Shown one piece after another: positions 1-9,079 of a DNA stretch of 64,000 bases. A model generated the notes under the pieces. It saw only the letters and a list, made by a program, of their open reading frames with translations. It searched no databases and had not been told where the DNA came from. The translations under genes and the position numbers were made by a program. Source of the DNA: Geopseudomonas sagittaria. GTDB lineage: Bacteria > Pseudomonadota > Gammaproteobacteria > Pseudomonadales > Pseudomonadaceae. The DNA lies in contig NZ_FOXM01000004.1 of assembly GCF_900115715.1 (NCBI RefSeq), positions 1 through 64,000 on the forward strand. Reading direction: 5' to 3'. Position 1 is the stretch's first letter. Each line of letters starts with the position of its first letter.

Positions 1-61
1 CTTGCATGTGTTAGGCCTGCCGCCAGCGTTCAATCTGAGCCATGATCAAACTCTTCAGTTC
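1..61 (-). rRNA. rrs: 16S ribosomal RNA, 5' end only (cut by window edge)
   Basis: Read on the minus strand, the first 61 bases match the conserved beginning of bacterial 16S rRNA: GAACTGAAGAGTTTGATCATG, then GGCTCAG and the stretch ending in CATGCAAG. The mature 5' end is placed at about position 61 from the usual Pseudomonas start. The rest of the rRNA operon lies beyond the left edge. The wording of this segment is typical of Pseudomonas. Confidence 0.97.
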
Positions 62-207
62 ACATCATTGCGGGTTTTGAGAAAACCCTAAACTTGGCTC
101 AGCAATCGCAAATAAACTCATGAATTCACGAGACTACTTGTGACGCTGATAATCTTGCGACCATCAGTCTTATCTCACAAGCACCCACACGAATTGCTTG
201 ATTCAAC

Positions 208-219
208 TTGTTAAAGAGC
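208..219 (-). promoter_or_regulatory. rRNA leader boxA antitermination site
   Basis: The minus strand reads GCTCTTTAACAA, an exact match to the boxA core used by NusB/S10 antitermination complexes in rRNA leaders. It lies about 145 nt upstream of the mature 16S end and downstream of both promoters, as expected. Confidence 0.9.
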
Positions 220-256
220 GTTTCGATCAAGTCTTTCGTCTCAACCGAGGCCGCGA

Positions 257-284
257 ATTCTACAGCAGCCTTGCAACCTGTCAA
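257..284 (-). promoter_or_regulatory. rRNA operon promoter, proximal
   Basis: The minus strand carries TTGACA (279-284), a 16-bp spacer and TAGAAT (257-262). A GC-rich discriminator (TTCGCGGCC) follows at once, the usual mark of growth-rate and ppGpp/DksA-controlled stable RNA promoters. It fires towards boxA and the 16S gene. Confidence 0.85.
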
Positions 285-371
285 GCGTTTTTCGAAATTT
301 TCTTTTCTACTCAACCACTTGCGTAACTCTTCCGCTGAGACAACCCGGGGGCCACTGCAGCGAGGAGGCGA

Positions 372-399
372 ATAATACAGCCTGGAAAAATGCTGTCAA
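372..399 (-). promoter_or_regulatory. rRNA operon promoter, distal
   Basis: A second minus-strand promoter: TTGACA (394-399), 16-bp spacer, TATTAT (372-377), followed by a C-rich discriminator. It lies 115 bp upstream of the proximal promoter, so the two form the tandem arrangement common in rRNA operons. The stretch 62-424 holds only these promoters, boxA and leader RNA; I see no credible protein gene in it. Confidence 0.82.
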
Positions 400-424
400 C
401 ACCTCCTGACCACAATTCTCGAAA

Positions 425-1252
425 TTACTCGATCTGCTTGCGGCGACGTACCTGCAGCAGGCGCTGGACCGGCCCAGAAGCGGCATAGGCAAGGAAGATC
501 AGCAGCAGGATGCGCGGCGGGTCACTGAAGATCACCGCAAACACCAGGACCACGACCAGGATGGCAACAAAGGGCACCCGCCCCTTCATGTCGAAATCCT
601 TGAAGCTGTGGTACTTGATATTGCTGACCATCAAGGCGCCAGCCGCCGCAACCAGCAGGGCAAACAGCAGCACCACCAGTACCGGCATATCGACACCATC
701 GACACCCAGATCCTTCAGCGCCCAGACGGTACCGGCCACCACCCCAGCAGCCGCCGGACTGGCAAGGCCGATGAAGAAACGCTTGTCGACCTTGCCGATC
801 TGGGTATTGAACCGCGCCAGACGCAGGGCCGCACAGGCTGTATAGATGAAGGAGACGGTCAAGCCGACATTGCCGAGGCCGGACAATGCCCACTGATAGG
901 CCAGCAAGGCCGGCGCCAGACCGAAAGCGACCATGTCCGACAGCGAGTCGTACTCGGCACCAAAAGCGCTCTGAGTATTGGTCATGCGCGCCACACGCCC
1001 GTCGAGACCGTCCAGCACCATGGCGACGAAGATGGTGATCGCCGCAATCTCGTACTTGCCATTCATGGCACTGACGATCGAGAAGAATCCGGCAAACAGG
1101 TTGGCCGTGGTGAACAGGTTGGGCAACAGATAGACACCACGATGCCTGACCTTGCGCCCCTCGGCGTCCTGCCCCTCCTCGACATGCTCATCGATCGGCA
1201 GCAGGCTGTCGCTTTCGGGCGCCTTGTTCGGCTCACCGGGTTGTTCGCTCAT
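425..1252 (-). CDS. pssA: CDP-diacylglycerol--serine O-phosphatidyltransferase
   Basis: This inner-membrane enzyme of 275 aa makes phosphatidylserine from CDP-diacylglycerol and serine, the first step towards phosphatidylethanolamine. The CDP-alcohol phosphatidyltransferase signature DGxxAR(x8)G(x3)D(x3)D is complete at residues 84-106, with metal-binding Asp at about 81, 84, 102 and 106. The polar N-terminal 40 residues are followed by several hydrophobic membrane segments. The basic C-terminus (VRRRKQ) is typical of membrane-anchored forms. It lies downstream of ilvC in the same direction but behind an intrinsic terminator, and just before the rRNA promoters. Confidence 0.95.
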   Translation of the reverse strand: MSEQPGEPNKAPESDSLLPIDEHVEEGQDAEGRKVRHRGVYLLPNLFTTANLFAGFFSIVSAMNGKYEIAAITIFVAMVLDGLDGRVARMTNTQSAFGAEYDSLSDMVAFGLAPALLAYQWALSGLGNVGLTVSFIYTACAALRLARFNTQIGKVDKRFFIGLASPAAAGVVAGTVWALKDLGVDGVDMPVLVVLLFALLVAAAGALMVSNIKYHSFKDFDMKGRVPFVAILVVVLVFAVIFSDPPRILLLIFLAYAASGPVQRLLQVRRRKQIE

Positions 1253-1346
1253 GGGTACACACCTTGTTCACAATGACGTTTCGACTGACCGGAACCACTC
1301 TCGCCACAGGCCGGCCACCTACGGCTTTATAGCAGAATGACAGGCA

Positions 1347-1371
1347 GAAAAAACGCGGCCGTAGCCGCGTC
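1347..1371 (-). terminator. intrinsic terminator of ilvIHC
   Basis: The minus strand forms ACGCGGC / TACG loop / GCCGCGT followed by six T residues, 20 bp after the ilvC stop codon. It separates ilvC from pssA. Confidence 0.85.
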
Positions 1372-1389
1372 TTTTCATCGCCTTAGACC

Positions 1390-2941
<1,552 letters not shown>

Positions 2942-2943
2942 GA

Positions 2944-4668
2944 TCAGGTGCGCTCCGTCTTGCTCAGCCACATGTCGCGCATGGAGCCGTCTTTGATCTG
3001 CATCGGGTATACGTGCTCGGTGGCATCCACCTGGATATCCAGGAACACCAGGCGATCCTTCAGCGCGAAGGCCTCTTCCATCATCGGCTTGAGGTCCTTC
3101 AGCTCGGTGATGCGCATCCCGACGTGACCATAGGCCTCGGCCAGCTTGATGAAATCAGGCAGCGACTCCATGTAGGAGTGCGAGTGACGGCCGCTGTACA
3201 CCATGTCCTGCCACTGGCGCACCATGCCCAGCGAGCCGTTGTTCAGGTTGACGATCTTCACCGGCAGATCGTACTGCAGGCAGGTCGACAGCTCCTGGAT
3301 GTTCATCTGGATGCTGCCCTCGCCGGTGACGCAGGCCACGTCGGCCTCCGGGAAGTTCAGCTTGGCGCCCATGGCACCCGGCAGACCGAAACCCATTGTG
3401 CCGAGACCGCCGGAGTTGAGCCAGCGGTTGGGCTTGTCGAACTTGTAGTACTGCGCCGCGAACATCTGATGCTGGCCGACGTCGGAGCTGACGAAGGCAT
3501 CGCCGCGGGTGACCTCGCACAGCGTCTCGATCACGGTCTGCGGCTTGATGATGCTGCCGTCGCCCTTCTCGTAGGGGAACAGGCCGCGGTGGCCGCGCCA
3601 CTCCTCGATCTGCTTCCACCAGCTGGCCAGCGCTTCCGGACTTGGCTTCTCGCCGATTTCCTTGAGGATCGCCACCATCTCGGTCAGCACGCTGTCCACC
3701 GGACCGACGATCGGCACGTCGGCCTTGATGGTCTTGGAGATCGACGCCGGATCGATGTCGATGTGGATGATCTTCGCGTTCGGGCAGAACTTCGGTGCGC
3801 CGTTGATTACCCGGTCATCGAAGCGCGCACCCACGGCCAGAATCACGTCGGCATGGTGCATGGTCAGGTTGGCGGTGTAGCTGCCGTGCATGCCGAGCAT
3901 GCCGAGGAACTGGCGGTCGCTGCCCGGATAGCCGCCGAGGCCCATCAGGGTATTGGTCACCGGCAGATTGAGCAGGCGCGCCAGCTCGGTCAGCGGCGCA
4001 GCCGCATGGCCCATGATCACGCCGCCGCCGGAGTAGACGATCGGTCGCTTGGCGGCTAGCAGCATTTCCGCCGCCTTGCGGATCTGCCCGGAGTGGCCAC
4101 GCACGGCCGGGCCGTAGGAGCGCAACTTGACCTTCTTCGGATAGACGTACTCGAACTTGTCGCCCGGGTTGGTCATGTCCTTGGGGATATCCACCACCAC
4201 CGGACCGGGGCGGCCGGACTCGGCAATATAGAAGGCCTTCTTCAGCACCTCGGGGATTTCCGACGGATGCTTGATGATGAAGCTGTGCTTCACGATCGGA
4301 CGGGAAATGCCGACCATGTCGGTTTCCTGGAAGGCATCGGTACCGACCATGGTGCTCGGCACCTGGCCGGACAGCACCACCATCGGGATCGAGTCCATGT
4401 AGGCAGTGGCGATGCCGGTGATAGCATTGGTCGCCCCCGGGCCCGAGGTGACCAGCACCACGCCGGCCTTGCCGGTCGCGCGAGCGTAGCCATCGGCCAT
4501 ATGGGTCGCGGCCTGCTCGTGGCGGACGAGGATGTGCTCGATCGCCTTTTCCTTGAACAGGGCATCGTAAATATGCAGAAGGGCACCACCCGGGTACCCG
4601 TAGATGTACTTCACGCCTTCGTCGCGCAGGAAGCGGACGACCATTTCAGCGCCTGATAAAAGCTCCAC
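2944..4668 (-). CDS. ilvI: acetolactate synthase large (catalytic) subunit, GTG start
   Basis: This ThDP/FAD enzyme of 574 aa condenses pyruvate with pyruvate or 2-oxobutyrate to start branched-chain amino-acid synthesis. Glu51 in the RHEQAA motif is the conserved ThDP-activating residue. The central FAD-associated domain and the C-terminal ThDP domain are full length. The ThDP-metal motif reads GEGS where E. coli has GDGS. The start is GTG at 4668, preceded by GAGGTG at five bases. It heads ilvI-ilvH-ilvC and sits behind a leader of about 250 nt rich in perfect palindromes. Confidence 0.97.
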   Translation of the reverse strand: MELLSGAEMVVRFLRDEGVKYIYGYPGGALLHIYDALFKEKAIEHILVRHEQAATHMADGYARATGKAGVVLVTSGPGATNAITGIATAYMDSIPMVVLSGQVPSTMVGTDAFQETDMVGISRPIVKHSFIIKHPSEIPEVLKKAFYIAESGRPGPVVVDIPKDMTNPGDKFEYVYPKKVKLRSYGPAVRGHSGQIRKAAEMLLAAKRPIVYSGGGVIMGHAAAPLTELARLLNLPVTNTLMGLGGYPGSDRQFLGMLGMHGSYTANLTMHHADVILAVGARFDDRVINGAPKFCPNAKIIHIDIDPASISKTIKADVPIVGPVDSVLTEMVAILKEIGEKPSPEALASWWKQIEEWRGHRGLFPYEKGDGSIIKPQTVIETLCEVTRGDAFVSSDVGQHQMFAAQYYKFDKPNRWLNSGGLGTMGFGLPGAMGAKLNFPEADVACVTGEGSIQMNIQELSTCLQYDLPVKIVNLNNGSLGMVRQWQDMVYSGRHSHSYMESLPDFIKLAEAYGHVGMRITELKDLKPMMEEAFALKDRLVFLDIQVDATEHVYPMQIKDGSMRDMWLSKTERT

Positions 4669-4710
4669 GTTTCACCTCTAGAACGCCTGAGAAACACCCT
4701 CGGAGGGGCG

Positions 4711-4801
4711 ACCGAAGTTCGGTTAACTGCCAGGCAGAGCATGGGCAACGGTAGTCGCCGGCGACGTCAGCTGCTGACTTAGCGAGTATCGGGAGCGCTC
4801 C
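4711..4801 (-). promoter_or_regulatory. ilvI leader with five perfect short palindromes
   Basis: The 400 bases between ilvI and the next gene hold no convincing gene. Between the candidate promoter and the GTG start there are five perfect inverted repeats: 4711-4723 (accgaagttcggt), 4727-4737 (ctgccaggcag), 4754-4765 (gtcgccggcgac), 4766-4778 (gtcagctgctgac) and 4792-4801 (ggagcgctcc). None is followed by a T-run on the minus strand, and I found no Ile/Val/Leu-rich leader peptide, so classical attenuation is not shown. The repeats could be RNA hairpins or protein-binding sites. Confidence 0.5.
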
Positions 4802-4931
4802 TGCTGTTACGGAAAACTCCCACCCCGGCGCGAGGTAACGCGTGACAGGGCCTGGCTTGGGCGGCGCGGGTGTGCACCACATGGTCTGCCGAGGAGCCGG
4901 AAACAGTCAGACTCACTACAGCGAATCGCAG

Positions 4932-4960
4932 ATTGTTCGGATTAGCCGCCGGCAAGTCAA
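4932..4960 (-). promoter_or_regulatory. candidate sigma-70 promoter for ilvIHC
   Basis: The minus strand has TTGACT (4955-4960), a 17-bp spacer and AACAAT (4932-4937). Spacing is ideal and the -35 is good; the -10 is weak. It would start transcription near 4925, giving a leader of about 257 nt before the ilvI GTG codon. Confidence 0.45.
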
Positions 4961-5070
4961 GCCGAAGTTGACTGCTGGAGCCTGTCCAGCTGTGACCCAG
5001 CGCAGAATGCCCGGGCAGCACTTTTGGGTATAGTTGCGCGGACTTTCCCCCTTCACGACAAGGATTCAGC

Positions 5071-5505
5071 ATGCGTCGCACCCTTCTTCTCGCCAGCCTG
5101 CTGCTCGGCTGCGCCAGCGCGACCTGCGCCGGACAGATCTACAAGTGGGTCGACGCGCAGGGCATCACCCACTTCACCGCGCAGCCGCCACAGGCCGGCC
5201 AGGCCTCCCTAGTACCGCCCGCCAAGCAGCCGCCCAGCCCGACCCCGGTCGCGACACCGGCCTCGCCGGGCCAGGACAGCGACCCGACACAGGCGGATAT
5301 CGACGCGCGCGTGCGCAAGGAAGTCGCCGCCAAGGAAAAGGAGCGCGCCGATTACTGCGTGAGCGTGCGCACCAGCCTGGCTCAGCTGCGCAACAACCCG
5401 CGCCTGCGCATGGACGTGAATGGCGAGATGCGCCGCGTCAGCGAGGACGAACGCCAGGCCAAGATCGCCGAGGCGGAAAAGGCCATCGGCGAGCATTGCC
5501 AATAA
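5071..5505 (+). CDS. exported DUF4124-domain protein
   Basis: This 144-aa protein has a signal peptide (MRR, then a hydrophobic stretch ending near Ala20) and so should act in the periplasm. The DUF4124 motif follows at once (YKWVDAQGITHFTAQPP, about 24-40). A proline-rich linker comes next, then a charged helical C-terminus with two cysteines (Cys96 and Cys143 region). Family members are common in Pseudomonas envelopes but their function is not known to me. It stands alone on the plus strand between ilvI and the yqcC-lpoP-mrcB group and is convergent with yqcC. Confidence 0.85.
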   Translation: MRRTLLLASLLLGCASATCAGQIYKWVDAQGITHFTAQPPQAGQASLVPPAKQPPSPTPVATPASPGQDSDPTQADIDARVRKEVAAKEKERADYCVSVRTSLAQLRNNPRLRMDVNGEMRRVSEDERQAKIAEAEKAIGEHCQ

Positions 5506-5538
5506 TCCGCCCGACCACCCGCAATCCCGCGGCCGTCC

Positions 5539-5868
5539 TCAGGCGGCCGTATTGATCAGCCGATCGAACTCTTCCAGCAACTCAAGCAACACCGTCACCC
5601 TTGCCCCCTCCACCGCCCAGGCCATCTCGGCCATCGGCCGGATCGCGCAGGCCGCCGGCAAGCCCACGCCCTGTTCGATGATGTCCTTCATGCGCGGCAG
5701 AAAGATCCACTGCAGCCACTCCTCGAACGCCAGGGTGTCGACGCAGAACGGCTCGGCACTGGCCAGACGCTCCACCGCCGGCGCCGCCGGTGCCCACCAG
5801 CCGAGCAGGCGCAACTCGCGCTCGATCAGCAGCAGTTGATCGGCCAGAGCCGGCAGGCGCGCATCCAT
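5539..5868 (-). CDS. yqcC: YqcC family protein (DUF446)
   Basis: A small soluble protein of 109 aa with the YqcC pattern: an N-terminal helix (MDARLPALADQLLLIERELR), then the conserved FCVDTLAFEEWLQWIFLPRM block at about 41-60 and a helical C-terminus. Its biochemical role is unknown; in E. coli its gene neighbours the pseudouridine synthase truC. The ATG at 5868 overlaps the stop of the upstream lipoprotein gene by one base (TGATG), which fixes the start and shows translational coupling. A longer upstream frame exists but does not match the family. Confidence 0.85.
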   Translation of the reverse strand: MDARLPALADQLLLIERELRLLGWWAPAAPAVERLASAEPFCVDTLAFEEWLQWIFLPRMKDIIEQGVGLPAACAIRPMAEMAWAVEGARVTVLLELLEEFDRLINTAA

Positions 5869-6545
5869 CAAAGCTGAACCTTGGCGCGCTGGCGCGCCTG
5901 GGCGGCACCCGCGGCATCGCCCTGCTGCTCGCGTGCCCGGGCAATCAGCTCCCACAGGCTGGCCTGCAGCGCCGGCCGACCGCCGGCGTAGGTCAGACCA
6001 CGGCGTGCCAACTGCTCGGCCTGGACCGGATCGCCCTGCGCCAGACGTACCTCGGCCAGCCTATAGAGCACCTGCGGCTCGCGCGGTGCGATACGCTGCG
6101 CCCGCTCCAGGCTGGCCGACGCCCCGGCGAGGTTGCCACTGCGCTCCATCTGCTGCGCCGACGTCAGCAACGCCAGCACCGGCCCATCGAGCCGCTCATC
6201 GGCCGCCAGGGTGACCGAGCCAGAGCCCGCTGGCGGCGCACTGCCGGAACCGCCGCCGGTGCTGATCGGCGCGCCCGAGGTCGCCGCCGGGAACGTCTGA
6301 ATAGGCGCCGAGGCCGCGCCCTCCGGAACCATGACCACCACGCCGGAGTCCTGCGGCTGCGCGCGTGGCGCCATCTGCGGCTGTACCGCCGGCGCACGGG
6401 CAACCGCGACGCCTCCGGCACCGACCGGCCTGCCCGCCTCCACTACCGGAATCGAGCCACGCTGAACCGGCGTCGCACAACCTGCCAGCAGCAACAGCGC
6501 CAGCGGCACCAACCAACCCTTGTTCACATCCAGTCTCCTTGCCAT
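5868..6545 (-). CDS. lpoP: TPR outer-membrane lipoprotein, probable PBP1b activator LpoP
   Basis: This 225-aa lipoprotein starts MARRLDVNKG and has a lipobox (LLAGC, Cys22) with no Asp at +2, so outer-membrane sorting is expected. A low-complexity Pro/Ala/Gly linker of about 100 residues follows, long enough to cross the periplasm. Two to three TPR-like helical pairs then run from about residue 125 to the end. In P. aeruginosa the lipoprotein LpoP, a TPR protein, is the activator needed by PBP1b; assignment here rests on architecture and adjacency to mrcB 74 bp upstream. Sequence identity could not be checked. Confidence 0.75.
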   Translation of the reverse strand: MARRLDVNKGWLVPLALLLLAGCATPVQRGSIPVVEAGRPVGAGGVAVARAPAVQPQMAPRAQPQDSGVVVMVPEGAASAPIQTFPAATSGAPISTGGGSGSAPPAGSGSVTLAADERLDGPVLALLTSAQQMERSGNLAGASASLERAQRIAPREPQVLYRLAEVRLAQGDPVQAEQLARRGLTYAGGRPALQASLWELIARAREQQGDAAGAAQARQRAKVQL

Positions 6546-6619
6546 GAATGACCCATAACCACCCCGCAGCGAGCCGCACGCCTGCGATATTGGACAAGCA
6601 ACCGCAGCCCGGAGTGCCA

Positions 6620-8965
6620 TCACTGCTCCAGCCAGCCACGCACCCAGTCCATCACCTGCTCGACGGGCTCGTGCAACTGCTGCGGAATTCCGCAGGGCGG
6701 GCCAGGCGGCGGTTCGCTGCCGCGAATATACGGCATCTGCACCGCGCCCACGCAGCTCTGATCGGCACCCCGCCCACTGTAGGGATCGACCCAGGCAAGG
6801 GTCACGTTGTCCGGCGGGGTCCTGTCCAGCGGCGCGGGGGTGGCCGTGCGCATGAAGCCGGCCCACACCTGCAACGCACCGCTCGCCCCGGTCAACGGGG
6901 TCTTGCCGTTGTCGTCGCGGCCCATCCACACCACCGCCAGCAGATCCTGCCCGAAACCGGCGAACCAGCTGTCACGCGAGTCGTTGCTGGTGCCGGTCTT
7001 GCCGGCCAGGGTCAGCGAGGACGGCAACTGGTTGTATACCGAACGCGCCGTCCCCTCGCGCATCACCCGGCGCATGGCTTCCTGAACCAGATGAATGGCC
7101 CCCGGATCAAAGCGCTGCTGCACCTCGTAGGGATAGCCTTTGAGCGGCTCGCCGGTGGCGGTCAACACACTGCGAATCCCGCGCAGCGGCGTGCTGAAGC
7201 CGCCGTTGGCCAGGGTCTGGTACATGGTCGCCACCTGAATCGGGCTGAGCGAGCCAGCCCCCAGCAGCATCGATGGATAGGCTGGCCAGTCCTGTTCGAC
7301 CCCCAGCCGCGCGACGGTCTTCAATACCTCAGGCACACCCAGCTCAAGGCCGAGCTTGGCGGTCGACAGGTTGTAGGACTGCGCCAGCCCCTGGTAGAGG
7401 AAGATGGAGCCATGGGCCTGCCGATCGTAGTTCTTTGGCTGCCAGACCTGGCCATCGGCCCCCTTGATCGAGAACGGCTCGTCCTCCAGCCAACTGGTCA
7501 AGGTGAATTGACTCGGCCGCTCCAGCGCCGCCAGATAGATCGCCGGCTTGATCAGCGAGCCGATCGGCCGCTGCGCATCCAGCGCCCGGTTGAAGCCGGC
7601 AAAGCGCGGTTGACGACTGCCGAGCAGCGCCTGCACCTCGCCGGTCTGCGGGTTGGTCACCACCATCGCCGCTTCGACTTCGTCGACGCCCTTGCGTCCA
7701 CCCAGACGCTTGAGGGTGTCGGCCATGGCCGCTTCGGCCTTGCGCTGCAGGATCGGGTCGAGACTGGTGAAGACACGCAGCCCCTCCTCGGTCAGGTCCT
7801 CGTCGCGGTAGTCCTGGCGCAGCTGGCGCTTGACCATGTCGAGGAAGGCCGGGTACGAGGTGTTGGCCAGGCTGCCACGACTGCTGACCTCCAGCGGCGC
7901 CTTCTTCGCCCGCGCCACTTCCTCGGCACTCGCCACGCCCTGCTCCGCAAGCAGATCCAGCACCAGATTGCGCCGCTCCAGCGCCCGTTCCGGGTAGCGG
8001 CGCGGATTGTAGTAGGACGGTCCCTTGACCATGCCCACCAGCAGCGCGACCTGATGCAGGCGCAGCTCGCTCAGCGGCTGGCCGAAGAAGTACTGGCTGG
8101 CCAGACCGAAGCCGTGGATCGCACGCTGACCGTCCTGACCGAGGAAGACCTCATTGAGGTAGGCCTCGAGAATCTGCGGCTTGTCGTAATGCAGCTCTAG
8201 CAGCAGCGCCATCAGCGCCTCGGTGCCCTTGCGGGTCAGGCTGCGCTCGTTGGTCAGGAAGAAGTTCTTCACCAGCTGCTGGGTCAGGGTGCTGCCGCCC
8301 TGTACCAGCGCACCGGAGGTGGTGTTGACCCACATGGCCCGGGCGATCGACTTGGGCGACACGCCGAAATGGTTGTAGAACTCGCGGTCCTCGACCGCGA
8401 TCAGGGTTTCCAGCAGGTACGGCGGCACCTGATCCAGCTGGATCAGGATGCGATCCTCGTTGTGCGCCGGATACAGCCCGCCGATCAGCAGCGGCTCCAG
8501 GCGCGCCACCGCCAGCGACCCACCATCGGCCTGACTGAGGCCGGCCACCTGGTTGCCGGAGAAGCGCACCCGCAAGCGCTGCGCCGGCTCCGCGCCGTCA
8601 TAGAACTGGAAGCCTCGGGTGTGCAGCTCGACCTGGCTACCACTCACCAGCAGCTCGCCGGGACCCTGGACCTTCGGCGTACGCCGGTAGCCGAGCGCCT
8701 GCAGCTCGGCAAGGAAGTCCTCGCGCGCCAGCTTGAGGCCGGCGAACAGCTCCAGTGGACGGGCGTAGACCTGGGCCGGCACCGTCCAGCGCTTGCCGGA
8801 GAACTTCTCCTGGACCACGGCATCGAGATAGACCATCAGGCCGGCGAACAGCACCAGACCGACCAGGCCGAGCTTGAGCAGCCAGCCCAACCATGGCCGG
8901 GACGCGCGCGCCGGTTTTTTGCGTGAACGGGAGTTGCGGGGAGCGGGGGTACGGGATCTTGTCAT
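6620..8965 (-). CDS. mrcB: penicillin-binding protein 1b, bifunctional class A
   Basis: PBP1b polymerises lipid II and cross-links peptidoglycan at the inner membrane. Counting from the upstream ATG at 8974 (784 aa), a basic cytoplasmic tail precedes one membrane helix (about 30-50). The UB2H-like region comes next, then the GT51 domain with catalytic Glu195 in EDREFYNHFG. The transpeptidase follows with SLIK (Ser473), SYN (533-535) and KTGT (659-662). I prefer the ATG at 8965 (781 aa): a TATAAT hexamer at 8973-8978 overlaps the upstream ATG and would place +1 at or next to 8965. Neither ATG has a Shine-Dalgarno sequence. The lpoP-like and yqcC genes lie downstream. Confidence 0.96.
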   Translation of the reverse strand: MTRSRTPAPRNSRSRKKPARASRPWLGWLLKLGLVGLVLFAGLMVYLDAVVQEKFSGKRWTVPAQVYARPLELFAGLKLAREDFLAELQALGYRRTPKVQGPGELLVSGSQVELHTRGFQFYDGAEPAQRLRVRFSGNQVAGLSQADGGSLAVARLEPLLIGGLYPAHNEDRILIQLDQVPPYLLETLIAVEDREFYNHFGVSPKSIARAMWVNTTSGALVQGGSTLTQQLVKNFFLTNERSLTRKGTEALMALLLELHYDKPQILEAYLNEVFLGQDGQRAIHGFGLASQYFFGQPLSELRLHQVALLVGMVKGPSYYNPRRYPERALERRNLVLDLLAEQGVASAEEVARAKKAPLEVSSRGSLANTSYPAFLDMVKRQLRQDYRDEDLTEEGLRVFTSLDPILQRKAEAAMADTLKRLGGRKGVDEVEAAMVVTNPQTGEVQALLGSRQPRFAGFNRALDAQRPIGSLIKPAIYLAALERPSQFTLTSWLEDEPFSIKGADGQVWQPKNYDRQAHGSIFLYQGLAQSYNLSTAKLGLELGVPEVLKTVARLGVEQDWPAYPSMLLGAGSLSPIQVATMYQTLANGGFSTPLRGIRSVLTATGEPLKGYPYEVQQRFDPGAIHLVQEAMRRVMREGTARSVYNQLPSSLTLAGKTGTSNDSRDSWFAGFGQDLLAVVWMGRDDNGKTPLTGASGALQVWAGFMRTATPAPLDRTPPDNVTLAWVDPYSGRGADQSCVGAVQMPYIRGSEPPPGPPCGIPQQLHEPVEQVMDWVRGWLEQ

Positions 8966-9014
8966 GTTCGGCATTATACGCAGTTAGCCCAAGGCGGACG
9001 GCACGCCCGACGGT

Positions 9015-9042
9015 TTGCACGACGGGACACAGTCGCCATAAT
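9015..9042 (+). promoter_or_regulatory. candidate promoter for the kinase-like gene at 9080
   Basis: TTGCAC (9015-9020), 16-bp spacer, CATAAT (9037-9042), pointing towards the GTG start at 9080. It shares the 100-bp divergent region with mrcB. Confidence 0.55.
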
Positions 9043-9079
9043 GAGCGTTTAGACAAGTTCCCGATGAAAAGGATCGCCT

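Noticed and set aside
126-492. Short minus-strand frames of about 60 codons in the rRNA leader
   Set aside because: They overlap the tandem rRNA promoters and boxA and lack start signals.
4646-4882. A 78-codon frame as an ilv leader peptide
   Set aside because: It has no run of Ile, Val or Leu codons, no ribosome-binding site, and overlaps the ilvI start.
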